Positions 1-5,481 of a stretch of 20,586 bases of DNA are shown here, piece by piece. Below the pieces are notes generated by a model. That model saw nothing but the letters and a program-made list of their open reading frames with translations. It was not told where the DNA came from and ran no database searches. The stretch is from Dehalococcoidia bacterium UBA7891 (lineage in GTDB: Bacteria > Chloroflexota > Dehalococcoidia > Lucifugimonadales > UBA826). Both the position numbers and the translations under genes were made by a program. The stretch spans positions 20,992 through 41,577 of the forward strand of contig DLRJ01000158.1 of assembly GCA_002500485.1 (NCBI GenBank), given 5' to 3'. Within the stretch, counting starts at the first letter, position 1; the number at the start of each line of letters is the position of its first letter.

Positions 1-98
1 ACAGGAGTCTCAAGATCTGCACTAATCTCCCTGTAAATAGGAGCAAGATTACCCTGAGAGCTCATCCTTTTCACCTCAGGAAGCCTAGGATAATACAT
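1..98 (-). CDS. trpE: Anthranilate synthase component I, N-terminal fragment (cut by window edge)
   Basis: Only the first 32 or so codons lie in the window; the gene continues past position 1. The reverse strand reads MYYPRLPEVKRMSSQG, then NLAPIYREISADLETP, which matches the well-conserved N-terminus of TrpE, where the LLESVEG-like tryptophan-binding region would follow. TrpE makes anthranilate from chorismate with the TrpG glutaminase, the committed step of tryptophan synthesis. The ATG is at 98-96, preceded by GGAG seven bases upstream. It starts 42 bp after the trpS stop in the same direction, with no terminator between them, so it is probably co-transcribed with trpS under the Trp T-box. 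Identification rests on about 30 residues. Confidence 0.85.
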   Translation of the reverse strand, partial: MYYPRLPEVKRMSSQGNLAPIYREISADLETP

Positions 99-140
99 GT
101 TGGCACTCCATGAATTTTGAAGTCAGATGGATTATCTTAA

Positions 141-1145
141 TCACGGTACGATTAACCCCATTTTTTCTTTCATTTCACGAACTTTGGGTGTTGAAATTGA
201 GGCTGCATGCTCAGCACCAATAGCCAACAATCTATCCAATTCAGAAACATCATTCATCAAATGTTCATATTGTTCACGTATGGGAGTAAGTTCTTCTATA
301 ACAACCTCTGCTACTGCTTTTTTTAGGTCCCCGTATCCTCTGGCTGACTCAAAGTCTCGCTCAACCTCTTTTTCGTTCTTCCCTGTAATGACTTTATATA
401 TGCCTAGCAAGTTATTGACCCCCGCCTTCTCTTCTTCTTCAGAAAACAGAATTTCGTTTCCTGAATCAGTAACGGCACGCATAAAAGATCTTTCTATTTC
501 CTTTGGGTCATCTAACATTCGAACAGCGTGACCTCTTATGTGAGAATAACTTTTGGACATTTTCACCATAGGGTCGTTAAGACCCATAACACGACCACCA
601 ATATCCGGTATTACAGGTTCAGGCACAACAAACGTTTCCCCATAAATGCTGTTAAATCTGTTAGCGATATCTCTTGCAAGTTCAACATGCTGCTTCTGAT
701 CCTCCCCAACAGGAACCTCGTGGGCATCATAAAAAATTATGTCACCAGCCATCAATACCGGGTAATCCAATAAGGCTGTCGATACACTGCCTCTACCTTC
801 TGATTTGTCCTTAAATTGTGTCATCCTTTCTAACCAGCCGAGAGGTGTCACACAATTTAAAAGCCAACATCCTTCAGCATGGGCTGGAACATGGCTTTGG
901 ACGAACAGTGTGCTCTTTTGAGGATCCAGCCCACACGCAAACAAAATTGCTGCAAGATCTCTAGTTTGAGAAACAAGTTGCACAGGATCCGGGTTTACTG
1001 TTAAGGCATGGAGGTCAACCACACAAAAAAAATTCTCCTTTTCTGACTGTCGGTCTACCCAACCCTTAAATGCGCCCAGGTAATTCCCCAATTGAGGATC
1101 CCCACTTGGTTGTACCCCACTAAACACTCTTTTTATTTCTTCCAT
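141..1145 (-). CDS. trpS: Tryptophan--tRNA ligase
   Basis: This is a class I aminoacyl-tRNA synthetase of 334 residues that charges tRNA-Trp with tryptophan in the cytoplasm; the length is normal for bacterial TrpRS. The N-terminus has the family pattern FSGVQPSGDPQLGNYLGA, in which QLGN is the HIGH-equivalent nucleotide-binding motif. A clean KMSKS motif follows MGLNDPMV near residue 200. GEDQKQHVELARDIA is typical of bacterial TrpRS. I chose the ATG at 1145-1143 because AGGAA lies just upstream and the protein then begins MEEIKRVFSG. An in-frame TTG at 1157 would add four residues. The gene sits directly downstream of a T-box leader and upstream of trpE. Confidence 0.96.
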   Translation of the reverse strand: MEEIKRVFSGVQPSGDPQLGNYLGAFKGWVDRQSEKENFFCVVDLHALTVNPDPVQLVSQTRDLAAILFACGLDPQKSTLFVQSHVPAHAEGCWLLNCVTPLGWLERMTQFKDKSEGRGSVSTALLDYPVLMAGDIIFYDAHEVPVGEDQKQHVELARDIANRFNSIYGETFVVPEPVIPDIGGRVMGLNDPMVKMSKSYSHIRGHAVRMLDDPKEIERSFMRAVTDSGNEILFSEEEEKAGVNNLLGIYKVITGKNEKEVERDFESARGYGDLKKAVAEVVIEELTPIREQYEHLMNDVSELDRLLAIGAEHAASISTPKVREMKEKMGLIVP

Positions 1146-1148
1146 TTC

Positions 1149-1178
1149 TTCCTGCAATTATTTTTCCTGCAATTATTT
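1149..1178 (-). repeat. Perfect 15-bp tandem duplication spanning the trpS ribosome-binding site
   Basis: The + strand unit TTCCTGCAATTATTT occurs twice with no spacer (1149-1163 and 1164-1178). On the coding strand this duplicates a block containing AGGAA, so there are two SD-like copies upstream of the trpS ATG, the proximal one correctly spaced. It lies between the T-box terminator and the start codon. Confidence 0.9.
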
Positions 1179-1179
1179 C

Positions 1180-1210
1180 AAAAAAAAACCGCCCCTCGAA
1201 AGGGGCGGTT
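1180..1210 (-). terminator. T-box Rho-independent terminator (attenuator) before trpS
   Basis: The reverse strand has a perfect 10-bp stem, AACCGCCCCT/AGGGGCGGTT (1187-1196 with 1201-1210), closed by a TTCG tetraloop and followed by a run of T residues. It lies immediately downstream of the conserved T-box sequence. It is therefore the terminator that should form when tRNA-Trp is charged. Confidence 0.95.
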
Positions 1211-1445
1211 ATATTACCGCGGTGCCACCCTTATTCCTCTTAGTAACTAAGAGGCACTCTATGGAATTTAATTCCAGGCTCTTTTAACGGGGCCTATCCG
1301 TCTGTTATCCAACCTTACAGGTTAGTTAACAGCAGCTCCCAGGTCCATTCACTACCTGCGCTTACACCGGCTCACAGCTTACCCGGCTCTCTTAGTATCG
1401 CTAGATGGTTACTATTCCTGTTCTTCGCCTTTTTAAGTAAGGTAA
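1187..1445 (-). promoter_or_regulatory. T-box leader, Trp-specific, controlling trpS-trpE
   Basis: This fills the roughly 300-bp gap between trpS and the flavin-oxidoreductase gene. The conserved T-box GGGTGGCACCGCGG lies at 1230-1217 on the reverse strand, just before the terminator. Its TGGC can pair with the GCCA 3' end expected of uncharged tRNA-Trp. Upstream, the Stem I region contains GTGAATGGACCTGGGAG; GAA-TGG-ACC fits a specifier loop, with the TGG (Trp) codon at 1347-1345. Purine-rich GAGAGCCGG stretches and a CCTCTTAGTTACTAAGAGG hairpin (about 1237-1255) account for further stems. Uncharged tRNA-Trp should stabilise the antiterminator and allow transcription of trpS and trpE. The specifier is read by eye; the gene context (trpS, trpE) agrees with it. 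Confidence 0.95.
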
Positions 1446-1450
1446 TTATA
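1445..1450 (-). promoter_or_regulatory. Candidate -10 element (TATAAT) of the trpS T-box transcript
   Basis: A perfect TATAAT lies on the reverse strand between the stop codon of the flavin-oxidoreductase gene and the first T-box stem, which is where the leader promoter is expected. I see no convincing -35 at 17 bp spacing, so only the -10 is proposed. Confidence 0.5.
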
Positions 1451-1461
1451 CCGCATAATGT

Positions 1462-2592
1462 CTACTGGAACGCCGGTATTACCTCTTTCCCAAACAGTTC
1501 AATAGAGGTCATAACTTTTTCATGAGGCACTTGGTCTGACTGCATAATTAAAAGAAGTTGATCTACACCGATTTCCTCATGCCGACGGACAGATTCTATG
1601 CATGATTCAGGATTGCCAGCGACTATTACACCTCGTTCAGCCAAAAGTTCTGCCGACATTTCTCCTAACATGGCTCTTGGGGCTCCTCCTCCCCCTAGAT
1701 CTTCTTCACCTCCCAAGAATCTTGAAAAATTCGCCTGTAGATGATCAGGGATTCCTCCCCATGAGTCTAACAATTTTTCATATACGTCTGCCCTATCAGC
1801 CGTATATGGCCTGTTAGGCCCGAAAAATTCCTTGATAGCACTTGCTCCAATCTCTTTTGCTTCTTGATCATCATATCCACAATGCCCCAATGTGAAATTA
1901 GCCCATTGATTGTTTACAAAACCCCCAACGGGGTTTGCATTTTTTATATTCTCCCTGTAATTTTCAACATGTTCCTTCATACCTGCAGGTGCACCAGACC
2001 CAAATGACAAAACACCTATTCCTTTTTCCGCCGCCATTTCATAACTAGTAGCCTGCGTGCATGCCATCCATATTGGAGGGTGAGGAGACTGTTTAGGTTT
2101 GGGTAATATTTCCCTTTCTGGGATGTCAAAATGTTTGCCCTTATGAGAAAACAACCCTTCAGTTTGCCAAATTTTAGGGATGATATTCAAAGATTCTTCC
2201 ATGATTTCTCGAGTATCTCTAGGATCGATTCCTAACCCTAGTTGCTCATATGGGCTGCTGCGCCCAACACCAAACTCCACTCTGCCACCAGAGAGATGGT
2301 CTACCATAGATATTCGCTCTGAAACTTGTATTGGATGATGATTAGGCAGAACAACAACACCAAACCCTATCCTAATTTTTTTGGTCAACTTTGATAGGGC
2401 AGAAATTATCACTTCGGGTGCAGAGGAGCCAGAAAAGGTTGTTAAAAAATGATGTTCTACCAACCATAAATGGTCAAACCCCACCTCATCAGCCAACCGA
2501 CACTGTTCGATAGTTTCATCGATTAAAGATGAATAATCAACCTGAAAGTCGCTATGGGGACGCTGCATTTCATACAGAAGTCCGAATTTCAT
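1462..2592 (-). CDS. LLM-class (luciferase-like) flavin-dependent oxidoreductase
   Basis: This 376-residue protein has the bacterial luciferase-like TIM-barrel fold signature. The N-terminus is MKFGLLYEMQRPHSDF. An early barrel block contains ADEVGFDHLWLVEHHF, followed by RIGFGVVVLPNHHPIQ, SERISMVDHLSGGRVEFGVG and the C-terminal GVDQLLLIMQSD. Such enzymes use reduced FMN or F420 with oxygen or another acceptor; the substrate cannot be read from sequence. The start ATG at 2592 has a good SD (TAGGAG). It is divergent from the ketopantoate-reductase-like gene, with a 125-bp shared intergenic region. Expansion of this family is well known in marine SAR202 Chloroflexota, which fits the suggested host. 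The family call is firm; specificity is unknown. Confidence 0.9.
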   Translation of the reverse strand: MKFGLLYEMQRPHSDFQVDYSSLIDETIEQCRLADEVGFDHLWLVEHHFLTTFSGSSAPEVIISALSKLTKKIRIGFGVVVLPNHHPIQVSERISMVDHLSGGRVEFGVGRSSPYEQLGLGIDPRDTREIMEESLNIIPKIWQTEGLFSHKGKHFDIPEREILPKPKQSPHPPIWMACTQATSYEMAAEKGIGVLSFGSGAPAGMKEHVENYRENIKNANPVGGFVNNQWANFTLGHCGYDDQEAKEIGASAIKEFFGPNRPYTADRADVYEKLLDSWGGIPDHLQANFSRFLGGEEDLGGGGAPRAMLGEMSAELLAERGVIVAGNPESCIESVRRHEEIGVDQLLLIMQSDQVPHEKVMTSIELFGKEVIPAFQ

Positions 2593-2717
2593 ATTCTATC
2601 TCCTACGGAAGTGATCTTATTTTGGTGCAGTCTAACACAAGCTAAATTGCTCCTCGATAAAGACTAATTATGTGTACACTATCAACACGATTCTCGCCAT
2701 ACATGGTAGGAGGTAGC

Positions 2718-3638
2718 ATGAATATATTAATAATGGCTGCTGGAGCTGTAGGTGGTTACTTTGGGTCCGTTTTATCCTATTCTAATGACGTCACTTTTGT
2801 GGCTCGAGGAGAACATTTACGAAAAATCCAAGAATATGGTCTTTCAGTAAAAAGTGTCACCAGCGGAAATTATGTGTGCTGGTCCAAAGCTTACAAGGAG
2901 CCCCCCCCAGAATACAAAGCTGATCTGGCTATCTTCTGCGTAAAGGAATACCAAAATGAACAAGCCTGTGAAATCATTGCCAATTCAATTTCTGATAACA
3001 CTACCATATTGACTCTGCAGAACGGCTTAGGGAGCGGAGAATTCCTAGGCCAAAAATTTGGAAGTGAAAAAGTCGTACTAGGGGCCGCATATGTCGAAGC
3101 TTCCAAAGGCGGACCCGGAGAGATCTTCGAACACGGAGGAGGATGTAGCATAACTTTTGGCAAACAATCTGACATACAAGAAGGCCGGGTAAGAGAACTT
3201 GCAAATATCTTTGAAAGTTCGAATGTTGATTTCACAGTGTCAGAAAATATACATGATTCCCTTTGGCAAAAATTGGTTTTTATTAGCGCCTTAAGTGGTA
3301 TGACGTGCATAACCAAATCCACTTTTAAAGAAGTAATGAACCATCCTGAAACACGAAATATCACTATAAATCTTGTGCGGGAAACGGCTTCAGTGGCATC
3401 TAAAATAGTACCGAATTTTTCTAAGGATACTGTCCAAAATACGATTGATCATCTGGAAACTCACAAAAATGATCTAGTCTCATCGATGCATCAAGATCTA
3501 TTAGCCGGCAAGCCTATGGAAATTAACGCTATAAATGGTGCGGTCAGCCGGAAAGGAAAAACCCTTGGTATTGCCACCCCGATCAACGACATGATAGTTT
3601 CTTGTCTTTCACTGCAAGACACTAGGGCTAGAAAATAA
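2718..3638 (+). CDS. Ketopantoate reductase family protein (PanE/ApbA-like)
   Basis: This 306-residue protein has an N-terminal Rossmann domain and a C-terminal helical domain of the 2-dehydropantoate 2-reductase family, which reduces 2-dehydropantoate (or related 2-oxo acids) with NADPH. The expected Asn is in TLQNGLGSGEFL, the catalytic Lys in SLWQKLVFISALSG, and the substrate-binding Glu in PMEINAINGAVSRKGKTLGI. The nucleotide loop reads AAGAVGGYFG, so the first Gly of the usual GAGAxGG is Ala (residue 7). I start at the ATG at 2718 because GGAGGT lies just upstream; an in-frame start at 2670 would add 16 unconserved residues. The cupin gene follows after 25 bp. Whether it is the true PanE or a paralogue is open. 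Confidence 0.85.
   Translation: MNILIMAAGAVGGYFGSVLSYSNDVTFVARGEHLRKIQEYGLSVKSVTSGNYVCWSKAYKEPPPEYKADLAIFCVKEYQNEQACEIIANSISDNTTILTLQNGLGSGEFLGQKFGSEKVVLGAAYVEASKGGPGEIFEHGGGCSITFGKQSDIQEGRVRELANIFESSNVDFTVSENIHDSLWQKLVFISALSGMTCITKSTFKEVMNHPETRNITINLVRETASVASKIVPNFSKDTVQNTIDHLETHKNDLVSSMHQDLLAGKPMEINAINGAVSRKGKTLGIATPINDMIVSCLSLQDTRARK
2901..2908 (+). repeat. C8 homopolymer inside the ketopantoate-reductase-like gene
   Basis: Eight consecutive C residues encode part of KEPPPEYK. The frame is intact here. The tract is a possible slippage or sequencing-error site. Confidence 0.9.
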
Positions 3639-3663
3639 TCACTCACTCAGGAAAGGAATTTTT

Positions 3664-3993
3664 ATGAAGTATTTTTATAGGGCCGAGGATGCTAATCAGC
3701 GAGAACTTGCACCTGGGGTGAAATTAAAAACCATGTGGGGGGATAAAATAATGATGAGTCTTGTCGAACTTGACCCTGGTTCTGAAGTTCCTTTGCACAG
3801 CCATCCCAACGAACAAGCCGGTATGGTACTTGAAGGAGAGTTCGAATTCACTATTGGAACTGAGTCCAAAAAGGTGAAAGAAGGCGAGTATTACATTATC
3901 CCAGGTGGCATAGAACACAGGGTTGTGGCGGGCCCCAAACCTGCACGGGCCTTAGACATATTCAGTCCTCCTCGTGAGGACTACAAATCATAG
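3664..3993 (+). CDS. Small cupin-domain protein
   Basis: This is a 109-residue single-domain cupin. The first cupin motif is visible as PLHSHPNEQAGMVLEGEFEF and the second as GEYYIIPGGIEHRVVAG. The likely metal ligands are the two His of HSH, the Glu or Gln of NEQ and the His of IEHR. Cupins of this kind often act as isomerases, dioxygenases or small-ligand sensors; the sequence does not say which. The start has a good SD (AGGAAAGGAA) and lies 25 bp after the ketopantoate-reductase-like gene, so the two are probably an operon. A hairpin follows the stop codon. Confidence 0.85.
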   Translation: MKYFYRAEDANQRELAPGVKLKTMWGDKIMMSLVELDPGSEVPLHSHPNEQAGMVLEGEFEFTIGTESKKVKEGEYYIIPGGIEHRVVAGPKPARALDIFSPPREDYKS

Positions 3994-4000
3994 CTGTCTT

Positions 4001-4030
4001 ACAGGGTGCCTATTCGCCAAGACACCCTGT
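4001..4030. terminator. Inverted repeat between convergent cupin and sodN genes, possible bidirectional terminator
   Basis: ACAGGGTG (4001-4008) and CACCCTGT (4023-4030) form an 8-bp stem with a 14-nt loop, located between two convergent stop codons. Only a weak ATTTAAA follows on the + strand and there is no T-run on either side, so it is a likely rather than certain terminator. Confidence 0.5.
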
Positions 4031-4046
4031 ATTTAAACAGAATTAT

Positions 4047-4505
4047 CTATGCTCCGAACCGAACGTCAGCATTGGGATCACTGTAGTCGACTCCTTTTGT
4101 GGCCCAAAAAATCTTAGCAATTCCATCCACTGCATCAACTAATTCCTTCGCTGAAGACGAACTTACACCTTGTTTATTGGCACCCGCTAGTTTATCCGCG
4201 TTCCAGAACAGTTCGTGGAGATTTGGATAATCAGAAAGATGCTCTGGCTTGAAATAGTCTGACCAAAGAATATTAAGCTCGTTTTTAACTCCCTGAGCAT
4301 GTTCTTCTTTAACCGCCACGTATCGTGCTACTGAATTAGGCATCCCGGGATCTGGAGCACCGCTAGAAAAGTCCACGGCTTCGAGTCTTATCGCCATTTT
4401 CAGAACCGTCTGCGCAGCTATTTTTGCACTAATTGGGTCATATATACCACACGGAACATCACAGTGGGCTTGTACATCTCCAAAGAGTCTTGAAATGATT
4501 TTCAT
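4047..4505 (-). CDS. sodN: Nickel superoxide dismutase precursor
   Basis: This enzyme dismutes superoxide to oxygen and hydrogen peroxide using nickel. The nickel-hook motif HCDVPCGIYDP is complete: after removal of the pro-peptide, His1, Cys2 and Cys6 bind nickel. The precursor starts MKIISRLFGDVQA, so cleavage would follow Ala13 and leave a mature protein of 139 residues. Family blocks seen further on include YVAVKEEHAQGVKNEL, WSDYFKPEH, PNLHELFWNADKLA and DAVDGIAKIFWATKG. I start at the ATG at 4505 (SD AAGGAAGG, six bases away); a TTG six bases upstream is less likely. It is divergent from an S26-type peptidase gene, the usual SodN partner. There is no Sec signal, consistent with a cytoplasmic hexamer. 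Confidence 0.96.
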   Translation of the reverse strand: MKIISRLFGDVQAHCDVPCGIYDPISAKIAAQTVLKMAIRLEAVDFSSGAPDPGMPNSVARYVAVKEEHAQGVKNELNILWSDYFKPEHLSDYPNLHELFWNADKLAGANKQGVSSSSAKELVDAVDGIAKIFWATKGVDYSDPNADVRFGA

Positions 4506-4527
4506 AAACAACCTTCCTTAAACCTGA

Positions 4528-4542
4528 CCTTGCTTTTCAAGG
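4528..4542 (-). other. Small hairpin in the sodN 5' leader
   Basis: A CCTTG/CAAGG stem of 5 bp with a 5-nt loop lies about 23 nt upstream of the sodN start codon, on the reverse strand. It may influence translation or may be chance; there is no further support. Confidence 0.3.
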
Positions 4543-4555
4543 CCCAAAATTTTAA

Positions 4556-4564
4556 TTTATACCA
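4556..4564 (-). promoter_or_regulatory. Candidate extended -10 promoter of sodN
   Basis: The reverse strand reads TGGTATAAA, an extended -10 (TGN plus TATAAA), about 50 nt upstream of the sodN ATG. The -35 region is poor, as is common with extended -10 promoters. A + strand TTGACC at 4573-4578 nearby could serve the divergent peptidase gene, in which case the two promoters would lie back to back. Confidence 0.45.
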
Positions 4565-4652
4565 GAAACCTATTGACCAGCTTCTGACTGTTAAGATACA
4601 GAAAATTACTGTCCAAGGCAACAAGACATCAAATGAGGATTGCAAAGGCTCT

Positions 4653-5081
4653 ATGTTCCATATTCGAAGGGTGAAAAATCGCAGTATGGAACCAACATTA
4701 GCCAATAATGTGCTGATTTTGACGAAAACTTTTAGATTCCCTTATCGAAGCCAGATAGTGACGTTCAAAGATCCAATAAATTTCACGGATACAATAATAA
4801 AAAGAGTGATAGCAATAAAGACCGACCATTTAAAAATTACAGAAGGGTCTATCTACCTAAACGAGGAAAGTTTAAAAGAGCCTTATATAGAGGGATTACC
4901 CAAAACAATGAGCATTGAAGAGGAGTTTAACTGGAATCTAGAGAATGATTCCGTTATTGTCTTGTCCGATAATCGTCTATCAGGAAATTTAGACAGCCGC
5001 ATCTTAGGAGCTATCAAATGTGAGTATATTTTAGAGGAATTTGTTATGAAATTATGGCCAATAAAATTCGGCAACCCATGA
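4653..5081 (+). CDS. sodX: S26-family signal-peptidase-like protease, probable Ni-SOD maturation protease
   Basis: This probably removes the SodN pro-peptide to free the nickel-binding His1. Signal peptidase I motifs are present: catalytic Ser in NRSMEPTL (about residue 11), the general-base Lys in DTIIKRVIAI (about residue 50), and box E as LSDNRLSGNLDSRILG. There is no hydrophobic N-terminal anchor, unlike true leader peptidases; this suits a soluble enzyme acting on a cytoplasmic substrate. I prefer the ATG at 4653, giving 142 residues starting MFHIRRVKNRSMEP. The reading frame is open upstream to a TTG at 4530, which would add 41 residues without recognisable features. The divergent placement next to sodN supports the role. 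The partner assignment is inferred from context and family. Confidence 0.87.
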   Translation: MFHIRRVKNRSMEPTLANNVLILTKTFRFPYRSQIVTFKDPINFTDTIIKRVIAIKTDHLKITEGSIYLNEESLKEPYIEGLPKTMSIEEEFNWNLENDSVIVLSDNRLSGNLDSRILGAIKCEYILEEFVMKLWPIKFGNP

Positions 5082-5110
5082 ATAACAAACTATAGATACT
5101 CATTTAGTAA

Positions 5111-5116
5111 TATAAT
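5111..5116 (+). promoter_or_regulatory. Candidate -10 element upstream of the glutaredoxin-like gene
   Basis: A perfect TATAAT lies 42 nt before the ATG at 5159, after the peptidase stop codon. No good -35 is seen at the expected distance. Confidence 0.4.
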
Positions 5117-5158
5117 TCGGCCGACAAAACAAATTGCGGCTAACATCAGAGGTGTTTT

Positions 5159-5377
5159 ATGTCAGATACCATAGTTTTATACACTAGCCCGGATTGTACG
5201 TATTCAGACGCCTTAAAAGAAGAACTTATAGATTTAGCACTAGATTTCGAAGAAATAAATCTAGCCCTTAACCCTGAACTCTGGGAAAAAGTAGAAGAAT
5301 TAACGGGGGGAGAGAGAATAACTCCGGTTATGGTCACAGGAGATAATGTAGAAATAGGATTCCATGGAGTCGGTTGA
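5159..5377 (+). CDS. Small glutaredoxin-like protein with a CxxS site
   Basis: This 72-residue protein has a thioredoxin-fold, glutaredoxin-like pattern: beta strand TIVLYTSPDC, then the active-site motif CTYS (residues 13-16), and the cis-proline region ERITPVMVTGD. The glycine-rich C-terminus is GFHGVG. The resolving cysteine is replaced by serine, as in monothiol glutaredoxins, so it may handle glutathionylation-type or mono-thiol exchange rather than classical disulfide reduction. It is shorter than typical glutaredoxins (about 80-90). A good SD (GAGGTG) precedes the ATG. Its position beside sodN/sodX suggests a redox-stress neighbourhood, but the function is not proven by sequence. Confidence 0.75.
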   Translation: MSDTIVLYTSPDCTYSDALKEELIDLALDFEEINLALNPELWEKVEELTGGERITPVMVTGDNVEIGFHGVG

Positions 5378-5481
5378 AGTTATTAGATGACCGTGGCCGT
5401 GAGCCACAAACACTAAATAACAGCGTTCTATTTATATTGATTTAGTTTCTTGATTCAAACTTTGTTAGCAATGGAGTTGCC

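Noticed and set aside
2672..2679. GTGTACAC palindrome in the divergent region before the ketopantoate-reductase-like gene
   Set aside because: An 8-bp palindrome with no flanking symmetry or known operator match is likely chance.
2670..2717. Longer start for the ketopantoate-reductase-like gene
   Set aside because: The 16 extra residues precede the Rossmann strand and have no SD, whereas the ATG at 2718 has GGAGGT.
4530..4652. Extended N-terminus for the SodX-like peptidase from a TTG
   Set aside because: The extra 41 residues show no membrane segment or family motif and overlap the likely sodN promoter; kept only as an alternative.
5393..5407. GTGGC/GCCAC mini-hairpin after the glutaredoxin-like gene
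   Set aside because: Only 5 bp and no T-run on either strand; not enough for a terminator call.
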